This document shows positions 13,274 to 25,036 of a stretch of DNA of 64,000 nucleotides, piece by piece (position 1 is the first letter of the stretch; every line of letters begins with the position of its first letter). This stretch comes from Lonicera japonica (taxonomy: Eukaryota > Streptophyta > Magnoliopsida > Dipsacales > Caprifoliaceae). The notes under the pieces were generated by a model. The model saw only the letters and a program-made list of their open reading frames with translations. It searched no databases and was not told where the DNA came from. The stretch lies in contig CM038466.1 of NCBI GenBank assembly GCA_021464415.1, forward strand, positions 51,494,039-51,558,038, read 5' to 3'. Made by a program: the position numbers and the translations under genes.

Positions 13274-14486
13274 ATCAATATCTTTGAAAATATGGGGTTT
13301 TACATCAAATGTTTTGGCCGTTATCAAATGTGCTAATGTGATGAGGTAGTGCCATGAACAATGTCTCTTGATAAATTCTAGAACCACCAATTGCAATATA
13401 TATTGTCACTATATATATTTTTTTATTTATTTACTAAGAGAAAGAAGTTGTATTATTGAAAAGCAAAGAGTTAAAACTTACGAGGGCAAGGTGTTCCCAA
13501 CATAAACATTACAAGGATACACCTAAAATAAAACTATAGCTAGAAACAACTAAAACAAGAGTAACTTAATTATTCTCCACCACTACAAGAACCGGTGGCG
13601 GATCCAGAATATTTAACATGGGGGGCCAAAACACAAGCATATTTTATTTTTTGACATAAAAGAAATTGATATAAAAACAAATTCAAAATTAGTTAAACGA
13701 CCTCTACTTGTTGCATTGGATTTTCTCCATATATTTGTACCAGTAAATCATATTGTTTACGACATTAGAGTTAAGAAAAAGGTTCACAAAGCCCAAAGGT
13801 TATAAATTTGCTTGCAAATAAAGATGAAGGGGCCAAATAAAATATAGTATGTTTATACACAGCAATAAATATTATTACCTAGATAATCAATATCTTTAAA
13901 AATATGGGGTTTTACATTAAATGTTTTGCTTTTTATATTCTAATACAAGCTGGCCGTTAATTTCTCTTGATAGATTCTAGAACCGCCAATTGCGACATAT
14001 ACTGCCACTCTATATTTTTTTTATTTAATAAGGCAATGAAGTTGTAGTATTAAAAAGGAAAGAGTTAAAACTTACGAGGACAAGGTGTTCCCAACATAAA
14101 CATTACACGGATACACCTAAAACATATCTATAGCTAGAAACCACCAAAAAAGGTGCAACTTAATTATCCTCCAACACTACAAGAACCAGTGGCGAATCCA
14201 GAATTTCTAACTTAGGGGGCCAAAACTCAAGAATAGTTTTTTTTACATAAAAGACATTAACATAAAAACAAATTCAAAATTAGTTAAACAAGGAAGACCT
14301 CTACTTGTTGCATTGGATTAATTTTCTCCCTATATTTGTATTGATAAATCATATTATTTACAACATTATAGCTAGGAAACACGTTCACAAAGCCCAAAGG
14401 TTATAAATTTGCTTAGAAATAAACTTGAAGGGGACAAATAAAATATAGTATGTTTATACATAGCAATAAATATTATTACTACCTAA
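13274..14486. repeat. Tandem duplication of a ~611-bp unit
   Basis: Copy 1 is about 13274-13884 and copy 2 about 13885-14486. Both start aatcaatatcttt. Both share attctagaacc, the phrase gttaaaacttacgagg, caaggtgttcccaacat, cactacaagaacc, ggcg-atccagaat, a gggggccaaaac phrase and gttcacaaagcccaaagg in the same order. Visible divergence between copies suggests an old duplication. No coding sequence found; the family is not recognised. Confidence 0.75.
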
Positions 14487-14528
14487 ACTTTAAAAAACCT
14501 TGCAGGGGTCCGGGTAACCCCCCTTCTT

Positions 14529-16140
14529 TGTGAACACCCTATTTGCAACCCTTACAAGAATATAATTTCCCAAAAAACGAGCATGCATTTATGCATACGC
14601 ACATACTCTGTATATGATTCATAGTAGGAAGAAATCATAGGTAAGAAGCTACGAGGATAACAGGAGTTACTGATTACAGACTTTTGAAAACTAAAAACTG
14701 TCAATCTTGCGAAATCTTTGAACGGAAACCTTCCTGAACTTCGATCGCCTTCAAACTTGGAAGGATATAACAAAATGCTAGCGGGAGCAACATAATTAAA
14801 AATCATCTTAATCCGACAGTAGAATCTCTGAAAACTAATCCGACCGGCAGTTCACTTCAGTTAATCAAACGGGGACTTTCCTGAACTCCAATCGACCTCA
14901 AATTTGGAAAGTAGGTATATGCCATCAAGAAGAAAAAACATATCAAAAAATCATATCAATCCGATGATTTTTTTTCTGATAAAGCAAAATTAATGGTATA
15001 GACAAAGGTGTAAACACTTTTATCCGCAAGACATTGCATAGTAATGTCGTGTGGACAACACTATTCACAGCTTTATCCACACAACAATGCCTCTATTGTC
15101 TTGTGGACAAAGCCCTGCAGTCCCTTTCATGTATAAATATAACTTCATTTTCTCATTGTTCCTCATCAGTCAGCTCCGGAACTCTAAGAATAGTGCTAGA
15201 AAATCTTATTCCTCTATTTTCAAAGCTTTCAAGTGTATTTTAGCTTAATTTGGTCTTATTTATTGACCTGCCTTCGATTTCTTTGATAATAATCAATTAC
15301 TTGCATGATTAAATTTTTGTTATCTTGGAATCATTCTAGAATCTATATTTAAAATCCATTTTCAAAATGTAAGGCATGTAACGAACTATAGCCATTGCAA
15401 AACTCATATTTATCTATTAGTTCTGCAAATTCTAGTTTTATCAATCTTGTTCCACGAAGGAATTGTCAAACATTTGTATCCTGTTTAATCTATAAATCGT
15501 GGTACATATGTGAATACTCGATACAAAAGTACTAGATTGTCAATGCCAGTTTAAATCATTGAACTGTGGTACACTATTAATGAACGACTCTCAAGGACGA
15601 TCAAACGTTCGATTCCAAATTAAATAGCTTCCTAAATGCTCTGAGCTTTATCAAAAACACTTGTTTTCTATCTTCATTATCAAAACATATTTTCAAATCA
15701 TACACATTGATTTATAAAATTAGATGGGCAAAATACAAAGCACACGCTTTCCATCCTACCCAAACTCCCTTTTTTCTAAAACTATGGAATGATACGCAAT
15801 GACATCAATAAGCATGCAAATTTTCAATTATAAATACACACATATCCTACTTAGAGACCGAAAAGGGCGAATTGGGTGCCTAACACTTTTTTAATTCATA
15901 ACTTAATCCCCGAACTTTCGAATCAAATTGGTTTCGCATCAGTTGTGTTTAAGATGTCGTTTAATCCATAAATATTCTTTTTTATGATGCCTTTTGTTTG
16001 TTTAGTAAAAAAAACTAGCGACTCTGATTTTTTTTACAAATCGTCATTTTTCTCAAATTAAACGAACCATTTCCAAAATAAACGAAAAATTAGAGGAATC
16101 GTCGCCCACGAGGACAGCGTCGAAAATGCGGATTCTTAGA
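14529..16140 (+). mobile_element. 5' LTR of a decayed Tat-lineage element
   Basis: The start TGTGAACACCCTATTTGCAA resembles the TGTAGACACCCC start of the Tat-type LTRs further along, including the following cttacaagaa (against cctacaagaa). The end ggattcttaga at 16130-16140 parallels ggattctcaca and is followed directly by a PBS. It also shares the block agagaccgaaaagggcg-a-tgggtgc near 15855-15882. Length is 1.61 kb. TATAAATA lies at 15132-15139. The matching 3' LTR is not in the window, so no target duplication can be checked. Confidence 0.7.
15045..15139 (+). promoter_or_regulatory. LTR promoter: decayed palindromes plus TATA box
   Basis: TATAAATA lies at 15132-15139. Upstream are two TTGTC...GGACAA elements (15045-15058 and 15096-15110) that look like diverged, one-base-longer relatives of the TTGTCGCGCGACAA palindrome in the younger LTRs. 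Promoter role is inferred from position. Confidence 0.4.
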
Positions 16141-16141
16141 G

Positions 16142-16160
16142 TGGGGACTCTATTGAGGAC
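16142..16160 (+). promoter_or_regulatory. Primer binding site of the decayed Tat element
   Basis: TGGGGACTCTATTGAGGAC sits one base after the LTR end. It differs at three or four positions from TGGCGACTCTGCTGGGGAC, the PBS of the 18.9-kb element. Tat/Ogre-type elements commonly carry such a tRNA-complementary site here. Confidence 0.6.
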
Positions 16161-16740
16161 ATTTTTAAAAGGATTAGACTCTATACAACAGTAGAATATG
16201 TGTGAATAATTGAATTTTGATTGAATTTTAGTTGCATGCTTTCTTTTTCGGCCTTAGTCTTAGGATAACATATATGCGATCTAGGTGATACCTTTGATTC
16301 CCCTTTTGTTTATAATCACTGTTTGAGAAAAATATTTTCCTAAAATGAAAAAAAACTTAAAATACTCGAAAGCAAAGCAAGAGACAACGTCCAAAACTCA
16401 AAATACCTCGTCACACAAGAAAAATGCCATGAAATTAAAGTAAGAGACATAGTTCAAAACTCATATACGAGGTTAGGGAATCGAGAGAACTAACTCGACC
16501 CCCTTTCATGAAGAAAGAAGCCAGCCAAAAGTCCTTATTTTTCTAAAACAAAGACAAAAGAGATCACACTAAAATTCTTTCTCTCTATATATATATCTTT
16601 TCATAGACCCTCACCTCCCCAACAGATCATCACCTCTCATCACCTCAGCATACCATCAATCCTCATATCTCATCCTTGCACCCTCTAGTAGGATGTCTCA
16701 TTCCGTAGTAGACCATCAATCATTATCTCCCTAGTAGATC
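16161..16740 (+). other. Eroded leader/gag region
   Basis: About 580 bp lies between the PBS and the first recognisable pol sequence. No gag motif (zinc knuckle, aromatic-rich core) can be read, so gag and most of RT must be deleted. Confidence 0.45.
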
Positions 16741-17209
16741 ACCAACCTTTATAGTTAAAGCCACATACAAGTGCCATCCTTTATTTAAAACTCTCAAGAA
16801 GGCTTTTAAGTGGACAGAGGAGTATGAGATAGCCTTCCAAAAACTCAAACAATACCTTAGAGCACCTCATCTACTAAGTCGCCAAAGACTTCCAGCTCTA
16901 CCAAGACCCAAACACTTGATACCAAATATCCCTATTTGAATACCCCATGATGCCGGAGCATTAAACAATTAAGGCTTTGGAGGAGGTCTATTGCTCATCA
17001 CTCATAAAGGAAATGTTCTTGAAGTAGCTCTGAAGTTGTAGTTCAAAGCTACTAACAATGAATTAGAGTACGAGGTCATTATAGTAAATTTGAGGATCAC
17101 AAAGGACCTAGGCTCAAATCACGTGTGGTGGTCTACAATGACTTATTAGTTGTCACATGTCAGGTTCTAGGTCATAATATGCCAAAGGAAGATCATATGG
17201 CCTCGTATC
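16741..17209 (+). pseudogene. Ty3/gypsy pol remnant: RT end and second RNase H
   Basis: Reading through stops gives first the RT-RNase H connection (AFKWTEEYEIAFQKLKQYL, then a HLLSR phrase). After a deletion comes a second RNase H (GGLLLI, TNNELEYE, ITKDLG). Two RNase H domains mark the Tat lineage. The reading frame is broken by several stops. The coding sequence is cut at 17209 inside RNase H (phrase MPKEDHMASYL) by the LTR at 17210-22833 and resumes at 22839 with SKAI. It belongs with the LTR at 14529-16140 and the integrase at 22839-24095. Confidence 0.7.
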
Positions 17210-18467
17210 TATGACGCCCTAAATCTTGTTATATAGTTTAGACCTTCGGGACCCGGTTAATCACGGTGTCGTACGTGACGGTGGGTTTAAAGTATATAAT
17301 TTAAAACTCACTTAATAGTGAATTATACATAAAGTCTCATTTTAAGAAAATTTTGGCATGTGGAGTCCGTAAGTTGAACAAATCTAAACTTGTAAATTGA
17401 TCAAATAAATTACATTTTTAGAAATTAAGCTCCATATTCGATAATGCTCATTGGTAATAAAATCACAGATAACTATTTAATACAAATCCTCCAACGAGGT
17501 CCCAATACATTGTTAAAATGTTTACACCATTTATACATTAAAAATAATTATAAGTTTAATTGTACGGTTGTGAGAATCCGCAAATGCGACCCCCGGGTCT
17601 CAACCTCTAGTTTGGGAGTCTGAAACATCGAAAAGGATTCATTGTTTCATTTGCTTCTATTTGTTGATAATTCATATCGGGTGTCCTTCTATTCTATTTC
17701 TAGATGCAAAAGAGTTCGTTCAGACTCGCCAGTACATTTTACGAGAAAATGGATAAAATAGTTGTGTAAGAGGAAAGGTTACATATAAGCCTTTCTTTAC
17801 ACGTTTGTCTATGAAACCAAAATTCTATAGGGTTCGAGAACTATGTTACGGATTGGGAAGGTGTTAACCACCGTTCCGCCCTTTCGGTCTCTAGTGGTCT
17901 TATATGTTTATTCTATGTTGAAAAACTTGGATGCTTTTACTGATATTCTACTGCTTTTCGGAAATAACTCATGAACACTTGATTTGGGGAAAAACGGGAA
18001 ATTTGATGAAAACCTTGCATTCCGTGATCTGATGTTTTGGTTTTGTCAAAATATGATTAATAGTGACAAAAGTTTATCTTATATATTTTTGAAAAGAGAG
18101 TGATTTTGTATTGTTTCCTCAGATAACAATATCAATTATCTCGTTTGGTTAATTTAGAAAATATCGGATCTTATTAGAATTGATTTGATATGGAATTAAA
18201 CTCTTGAGGATAGTGTATCAAATACATTACAGTCTATATGCAAGACATAATATATCTGAGTTTAATTCCTAAGTAAACTTTATCAGTCCGGGTTTTCAAA
18301 ACTTGGTCTTATCTGGACGATAATGACTTTACTTCTTCTAGTTTTTAAAACAATTTTATCGGGTTGTTTTGAAAACAATAAAATATCGATAACTTGATAA
18401 TAAGTTTATCCAGTTAGAAAGTGGACAGAACAACAGATATAAGAAGTCTACAAAACGACTCAAATAG

Positions 18468-18524
18468 AAGTAAATGCTTTCGGTTTATGTTGGCCCAAGC
18501 AAGCCAACTCCCTACTCACTTATA
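18468..18524 (-). repeat. 57-bp leader module, copy 1
   Basis: Nearly identical to 19373-19429 and, in reverse complement, to 30669-30725 just after the 5' LTR of the 18.9-kb element. Its core, ttggcccaagcaagccaac, can fold as TTGGC..GCCAA. Unusual preservation compared with the sequence around it. Confidence 0.75.
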
Positions 18525-18941
18525 GTAATTCCGAAAATAACAAGTGTGTATATATATTAAACTTAAATAAGAGTTTAAACAAGTCTACAAAATACAATAA
18601 AACTAGTATACAGATATATTATTTGATTACTAGAAGAGACTTTAGTTACCTTCCCGACGATAATAATAAGAATAAGAGAGAGAAAATATATTATGGCAGA
18701 CAGGATCTCTGACAGATATCAGCTTTCCTCTTAGAAATATTTTCAGCGGTCTAACACTAGAAGGTGTCACTCCGGGTGCTAAGATTAAATCCGAAACTCT
18801 TGCAGAAATAAATGTTATCAAATAGGCTTCCGAAAAAGGTTTAAAGATTAGAAATGTATGAGAGAAATAAGGATTTTTGGTGTCAGAACCGTGTCCTTTG
18901 TGGTGGGGAATGGCTGCCCAGAACCCATGGGGGTATTGGCC

Positions 18942-18949
18942 TACTTATA
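18942..18949 (-). promoter_or_regulatory. TATA box (inner LTR promoter)
   Basis: TATAAGTA on the minus strand. It lies 15 nt downstream of a CGCG palindrome (18965-18976), the same spacing as in three other LTRs of the window. Confidence 0.55.
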
Positions 18950-18964
18950 GTACTCGGGAGCGAT

Positions 18965-19181
18965 TGTCGCGCGACATTCCTCCAGAAAGGGCAACTGTTG
19001 CGCGACATATACATATGTCGTGTGACAAATGGCTGAAGTGATGGTTCTGACAGACTGATGTGTTAGAAAGTTGTTGGTCGGTGTTTGGAGGGGATTGTCG
19101 CCTGACATGACAAGGTTTGTCGTGCGACAAATGGGTTTGTCGTGCGAGAAATTGTATTTGAATTGGGTTTGTCATGTGACA
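18965..19181 (-). repeat. Seven CGCG palindromes, mostly decayed
   Basis: Sites start at 18965, 18996, 19016, 19096, 19118, 19138 and 19170. Only the TATA-proximal site is intact (TGTCGCGCGACA). Most of the rest carry C-to-T or G-to-A changes at CpG (for example TGTCGTGCGACA, TGTCATGTGACA), as expected from methylated-cytosine deamination. Confidence 0.7.
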
Positions 19182-19372
19182 AACCCATCTAGTAGGGTAC
19201 TCTAATGTGTGGGTGAGTTACGGACTCGATGTGAATTCTATGGGAGTTTCTAATATAGAATATAAATTATTAATTAATTAATGGCAAGTACACAGATAAT
19301 TAACTCAATTAAGATAATAAACAAATATGCATATAATAAACTTAATTTAAAAGAAGGGGTCAGATGATAATG

Positions 19373-19429
19373 GAAGTAAATGCTTTCGGTTTATGTTGGC
19401 CCAAGCAAGCCAACTCCCTACTCACTTAT
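19373..19429 (-). repeat. 57-bp leader module, copy 2
   Basis: Second copy of the module at 18468-18524, same orientation, 905 bp away, in the other half of the chimeric LTR. Confidence 0.75.
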
Positions 19430-19948
19430 AATACTTCCGAGAAAATAAACAAGTACGTATATATAATAAACTTAATTAAACAAGTTTATAGATAATAAAT
19501 TTAATTAAATTTAACAAATATGTATATATATAATAAACTTAAAACAAGTACGCATATAATAAGTTTAATTAAAATAAGATACGCATGCATATCATAAATT
19601 AAAATTAAACAAGTATATATAATAAACTTAATTAAAATAAGACAAGTATGCATATAATAAACTTAATTAAAAGAAGGGGGCAGATGATTACCTTCTCGAC
19701 GATAATACGAGAGAAGCGGACAGACCTCCGGCATTGGCAAAGACTGACACTCCAAGTATAAACTTTATACTGAAAAGATTCTTATTTTCTAAGAACCTAA
19801 TAAAATTAACTAGAGCATAATTCTCGACATCTCTAATAAAAGAGTAGGAGAATCTTATACTAATGAGAATTATGGGTTCAATGGCTAAAAAAGCTCTTAC
19901 ATGATCCTTCTCATTTGGCCCTCCCCTAAAACACAAGCCTTAGGACCT

Positions 19949-19956
19949 TATTTATA
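19949..19956 (-). promoter_or_regulatory. TATA box (outer LTR promoter)
   Basis: TATAAATA on the minus strand, about 190 bp after the LTR start at 20143. No CGCG palindrome lies upstream, unlike the other Tat-type LTR promoters here. Confidence 0.45.
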
Positions 19957-22838
19957 AGAAAACCCAAGGCCTCATTGTTCACTCCCTTCCAATGTGGAAT
20001 GAAAAGTGGGCAAAACAAGAAAAATGCAAAATAAGCCTAAAAATGGCCAAACTACAAAAATCAAAATTTAAGCTTAAAAAATAGAGAATAACTTAGTAAT
20101 AATATAAGGGTTCTTGTAGGGGTCACAAATTGGGGTGTCTACAACGGTACATATATAAATTAAATAGATAAAACGCATTAGTCCATAAATAACTACAAGC
20201 GTCTAAGACCGTCAGAGGTATCTAGACTCCGTACTCGCGTCGTCCCTAAAGAAGTACCTACAAAAGTGGTTTGAAAAATGGGAGTGAGCTAAACACGGGC
20301 TCATTGGGAACTATATGGGTTTTGTGTATGAAAATTCACATAGTAATACACATGCAATGTGATATATCAAAATAATAAGGAAATCGTGTGTCCACTATAT
20401 ACATATGAGTAGTACTCATCCCAAAAATATAATGAAAATTAGGATACATGCAATACACACCAAGTGTTGCTTTAGGCCCAGATAATAAAATGAAACTCGT
20501 ATCATCAAAATACGATATTAAGGGAAATACCACAAGGAATAAATATATCAATTGTAGGCACTAGTCTTATACCATTGTATGATACTTATTACTATGTCCA
20601 TCCACATGACATATATAACTGGTAGCTTGAATCTATCCCGGTCACGTTCCATCCACTGGAAAAATAGTGTAACCGGTAGTTTGAACATATCCCAGTTACG
20701 TTATGTCCACATGAACAATGGTAATATAGCTACCATAGCCAAGTCCTCCCAAGGGACATAATAGGTCAACTATGTATAATAGTCTATTGTGCATAGTCTG
20801 GCTCCCATAGCCAAGTCCTCCTATAAGACACTTAGAGACAAGCCTGTCATAGGTTAATGTATAATCATAATCATATCTAAGCAACTAAAGTATCATATAC
20901 AATTGGTATAACGATAGTGCCTGATAAAGGTAAAGCCATAAATAAGTCTCAAAACCATAATGAGATATAAAAACTAGTAATAATCCCATCTATAGGGAAA
21001 AATATAACAACCTTCCATAAGTTTAGAAATCCCTTCAAATAGTGAAGTATTAATAAAGCTCTATACTTTACGAAAAAGTAGTAATCTAACCATTAGCGTT
21101 CTTGTGTTGAATATGTCATTACCATATGATATCTAAAACAAATCTCAACAAATATCGTTTATAAGTTCTAATACCCAATTTACAAGATAACCCACAATTA
21201 TCACTTTTACAAATATATACGCATATATCCGTAATTTAGAAAAGTATGGGTTTAAGCCATTTTATACCAATCATGCGTAATATACATATGATAGTCATAT
21301 ATATGTTTTTGGAAACCATTTCCATCCTAAAACCCACATCAAATCCATCTATAAAGGTGTACAACTAGTATTATGAAACTATTTACGCTATGGTGGGTTT
21401 TAGGTCCAAGTATGTGAAACTATAACATGCAAGTGGGAATTTTGGCTTAATCATGAAGTTGAGGTTGTATTAAGTGTTTATACATCAAAAGAAATCATAA
21501 ATTATAACCCCAAACCTATGCATGCAAGCCAATCAATATCCATACCAAAATCCCTAATTTACTAGTAAAAAGAACATGCAGTAAGTAATACTTTAAAAAA
21601 TAACTTCAATATTATTGTTCACCTCTATTAAAGCTTTAATCCACAAATTGAAGTGATATAAGAATGTATGAAGGGCTGGACTGAAGCTCCATGCTTCTCT
21701 CTTGAGCTCCAATGGACGGTTGATGTGATGAAGATGAATATGATGATCCTTAGCCAAAATCTTGAATTGATATGTTCAATCCTTGCAAAACCCTCAAGAA
21801 TCACCCCTTTAAACTTCCACACAAAAGCTCTAATCATTTTAGGTGTATAATGGGTGTTTGGGGTTGATTTGGGTGAAATATGGTGGAGAATCGGGTCAAA
21901 ACAAGTTGGTTCGGGTCAAACCCGATTTGACTAAAGGTTTTTGATGCAATATTCTTATTTTAGGCTTAACTTTTCACTCGGGACTTTGATTTATGCACCA
22001 TTTTTCCTAATTAAAGATAAATATCTATAACTTTTTGTCTCTGGAGGTTTTACCAAATTTGTAATAAATAAATGCTAGAAATTCATGGAACTTATAGGTC
22101 TGCCAAAAATAGCAAACTGTCACTGTGCATCGGGCTGGTTCTGTCAACAACTTTGCGATCAGTTTTGACCTTCTTAGTGCTTAATTTAGGCTTACCTTCC
22201 AACATGAAAGTTAAAGAAGGATCAAATTTGTTTCTAACGGTTTAAACAGTGAGTTATTTGGAGTTTGGATAAAGAAGTTATGGTCTTCCAAAGTTGAACA
22301 AAAACTCATTTTGCCAGAACATAAGTTTTCACCAACAACCTACCAAATTCAGTTACTGATATCCCAAATGCGTTTCAACCATAGGCACATATGAAAAATC
22401 ACTAATATGACTTGTAAAAGTTGTTTAAATGAGTAAAACACCCCTGAAAGTAAGAATGACTACCTAACATGATTTCCTTGTTGGTAAAAGGTAAAAGTGA
22501 GGTTCAAGTAACCAAAACTCATTCGGGCCATCCTAATTGCATTGGGATCATGCACGCAAGTGTAATTATGCTATTGAGACATGCTAGAAGTGTTCAAACT
22601 ATAAAATTTATCCCGGATCAAAAATTCATTACCTAAAGTGAGATTTAGGTCAAATATGAGTAAGGATCGATTAACAACTCAATTTGCATTATGTCCATTC
22701 AAATGGTAAAAGCACTACTTGTATTATGACTATGGAGACGTGTTAGAGGTGTAAAACCTACTAAATTCATAATTAAATTGAAACTTATCACCCAAAGCAG
22801 GATTAACAAATGAATCGAAAATGGGGCGTTACAATATC

Positions 22839-24095
22839 TATCAAAAGCCATTTAGTAGCTTAGAAATTCAAGAATATCATCTTCAGCAGAGTCTTTAGAA
22901 CTCATAATAATAAGGCATATAGTTTGGAAAATTTGGCCTCTTCTCCAAAAATGCCAAATGGATTTCATGTTGAGTACTTAAAGAGAAGTCCATTAAAGAG
23001 CTAGAAGAAGTTTAGGTAGCACCCGTGCAAATCTACAAGTGCTAGATTAACCTCATACTTAATTTTTTGTGGGATAGAAACCTGCCTGAAAGAAAAAAGG
23101 GTGACCAAGATAATAAAATACATCTCTAATAGATATTCCCTTAATTCCCAACTTGTCTTCATCCTCATCAAGCTAAAGTAGCCCTGTTAGAGATCCACGA
23201 GTGCCTTTGTGGAGGGCACCTAGCCGTAAGGTCCGTTGCTCTAAAAGTATGAAGGTAGGGCTACTTCTAGCTAATGGTCCATAAATGCGACAATTTTCCA
23301 TTTTTGCAATGGGGGATTTACATAGTAGGTCCTTTCCCTAAAGGCCATACCAAGTTCACGGTAGTGGCTATTGACCTTTTTACTAAGTGGGCCGGAGCAA
23401 AAGTTCTCACCACCATCACCGCCATGAAAATTCAGAACATTGTGTGAAGGAACATCATTTGTCGGTTTGGTCTACCTAAGGTGCTGATCACTAGTATTGA
23501 AAAGCAATTTGATTGTGACATGTTCAGAGACTTTAGCGGAGGTCATTGCATATAGAATCATTACAGTTCTCTAGTCTATTCTCAAACCAATGGTCAGGTA
23601 GAGGTAACAAATAGGATTCTACTAAGTACTTTGATGAAGAGGCTAGACAATGTCAAAAGTAATTGGTTTGAAGAACTCCCTTCAGTTCTTTGGGCTTACC
23701 GAACTACTATCAATGGTCCAATTGGAGAATCTCCTTTATGTTTGTCCAACGGCACTGAAGCATTCATGTTAAGCCAGGACTACCAACTTTCGGAATTACT
23801 TATCAAAATGCAGCATAGAATGATATAGACCTGCTTGCTAACCAAAATCTCTTTGAAGAAATAAGGGAATAAGCTCATATTAACGAAGAAGTTTACAAAA
23901 GAAGTATGGTTTAGAGCTATAATAAAAGAGTTAAGCACAAAAGTCATACTGTAGGAAATATGGTGCTTCGCAAAGTCATATTAGCCACAAAGGTTTCAAA
24001 GCATGGCAAACTTGCAACCAAATGGAAAGGTCCTTATGTGCTCTCAAAAGTCTACTTGCCTAGAACTTACTACCTGAAGAATCTACAGTAGTAAA
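22839..24095 (+). pseudogene. Ty3/gypsy integrase remnant
   Basis: This continues the pol fragment ending at 17209. An integrase zinc-finger region can be read near 23,185-23,250 (EIHECLCGGHLAVRS). The catalytic core follows at about 23,320-23,620 (FTVVAIDLFTKW with the first Asp; RNIICRFGLPKVLIT; GQVEVTNR with the Glu). The second catalytic Asp is replaced (TSIEKQF where SDN-Q-F-type is usual). The open stretch 23631-23828 covers ELPSVLWAYRTT. A C-terminal GKLATKWKGPYVLSK phrase ends near 24,060. Several stops break the frame, so it is dead. Confidence 0.75.
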
Positions 24096-24722
24096 TTTTT
24101 GTTTGTTAGAGCACATTTAATGAGTTCAAATGTGAATACATGTTTATTGTTTAAGAATTTTTGGGTGATGGCTCATCTCGCCAAAATTCCAAATCCTCTT
24201 ACAAAGAAGTTAGTTTAATAGGTGCACATATCAAAAGCACAGTTATACTCTGTTAAAGACCTGCTATAACAAAAAAGGTACTCAAGTAGATATCTTCAGA
24301 ACACTTGTGCCTAAGAGAAGCACGTGAACATTTCAAGATATTTTTATTTTTTTGGGGGTCAAAGTTTGCCAAAGTCACAAGGGGCACAACTCTTCATGAC
24401 TTTCCAATACAAGTCAATTCCTTTTTGAAAAAGTATTTAATTTGTATTTATAATTGAAATTGTAATTGCTTTTTTTTATTTGTATGTAATTATTGTATCT
24501 ATGATCAATGCAGTAATGTGCAACGCATGATCGAGCATTATGCCTAGTAAAAGTAAAAATTAATGAATATAGTGCCCTCCTGCCTCCTCTGTTATTTGAT
24601 TTTCCTTCTTTCAATTTCAATTTTGATCAAACAAGAACAATCACTTTTGGGATATTACAATGAAATTTTCCCAAAAAGAGGAAGATTACATTTATTTATC
24701 CAAAAGTCAGAACAATCACAAA
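24096..24722. other. Remnant 3' region of the decayed element, no gene
   Basis: Sequence after the integrase end shows no 3' LTR and no polypurine tract that I can place. The 68- and 93-codon ORFs are AT-rich shadows. Confidence 0.4.
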
Positions 24723-24725
24723 TAA

Positions 24726-25033
24726 GGCTCTGTTTGATAGCAACATGGAAAATGAAAAGAAAAATAACTAATTTAAGTGAGAAGAAGGAAAATAAGTTGA
24801 AGTATGTGTTGAGATTAACTCTTACTTTTTGCTTTTTTCCATGACAAAATTTTCTTTGGGTGATGGTGGAGAAAATTTTTCCACAAAATATTAAAGGAGG
24901 ATGGAGGACATATATTCACAAAAATGAGTATGAGATGCAGAGTATCTCACCACATGCCTCAACTTATTTTTCATCTTCTCACCCGATTTAGTTATTTTAA
25001 TTTTCATTTTCCATGTTGCTATCAAACGGAACC
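24726..25033. mobile_element. Tourist-like MITE (PIF/Harbinger type)
   Basis: The terminal inverted repeats begin GGCTCTGTTTGATAGCAACA and GGTTCCGTTTGATAGCAACA (right end read on the minus strand), with good pairing for about 45 bp. The target trinucleotide TAA is duplicated at 24723-24725 and 25034-25036, as for PIF/Harbinger elements. Length is 308 bp and there is no transposase, so it is non-autonomous. Confidence 0.85.
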
Positions 25034-25036
25034 TAA

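Larger units (their letters stand above)
17569..20143 (-). mobile_element. Chimeric Tat-type LTR, minus strand, target duplication ACGGT
   Basis: On the minus strand it begins TGTAGACACCCC at 20143 and ends ggattctcaca at 17569. ACGGT flanks it at 17564-17568 and 20144-20148. At 2.58 kb it is about twice the 1.29-kb solo LTR at 49952. The outer, 5' part (20143 to about 19,200) has its own TATAAATA (19949-19956) and no CGCG palindromes. The inner part (about 19,200-17,569) matches the palindrome-bearing LTR type, with a second TATA box (18942-18949). A 57-bp module known from the leader of the 18.9-kb element occurs twice. It looks like a recombinant of two LTR subfamilies. Confidence 0.7.
17210..22833 (+). 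mobile_element. Solo long LTR inserted in the decayed Tat pol gene
   Basis: It starts TATGACGCCCTAAATC (second base mutated) and ends atggggcgttaca at 22833. The flanking 5-mers are GTATC (17205-17209) and ATATC (22834-22838), a target duplication with one transition. Without the nested insert (17569-20148) the LTR is about 3.04 kb. The family signatures ggttaatcacggtgtcgtac, ttttggcatgtgg, gaggtatctagactccgtac and gggctcattgggaac are all present. Short hairpins are frequent at 20,600-20,830. No ORF inside has a recognisable domain. Confidence 0.75.

Noticed and set aside
15034..15248. Overlapping ORFs of 69 and 65 codons
   Set aside because: They lie across the LTR TATA box; no domain.
18854..19175. 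ORFs of 60 and 76 codons
   Set aside because: They cover LTR promoter sequence and palindromes.
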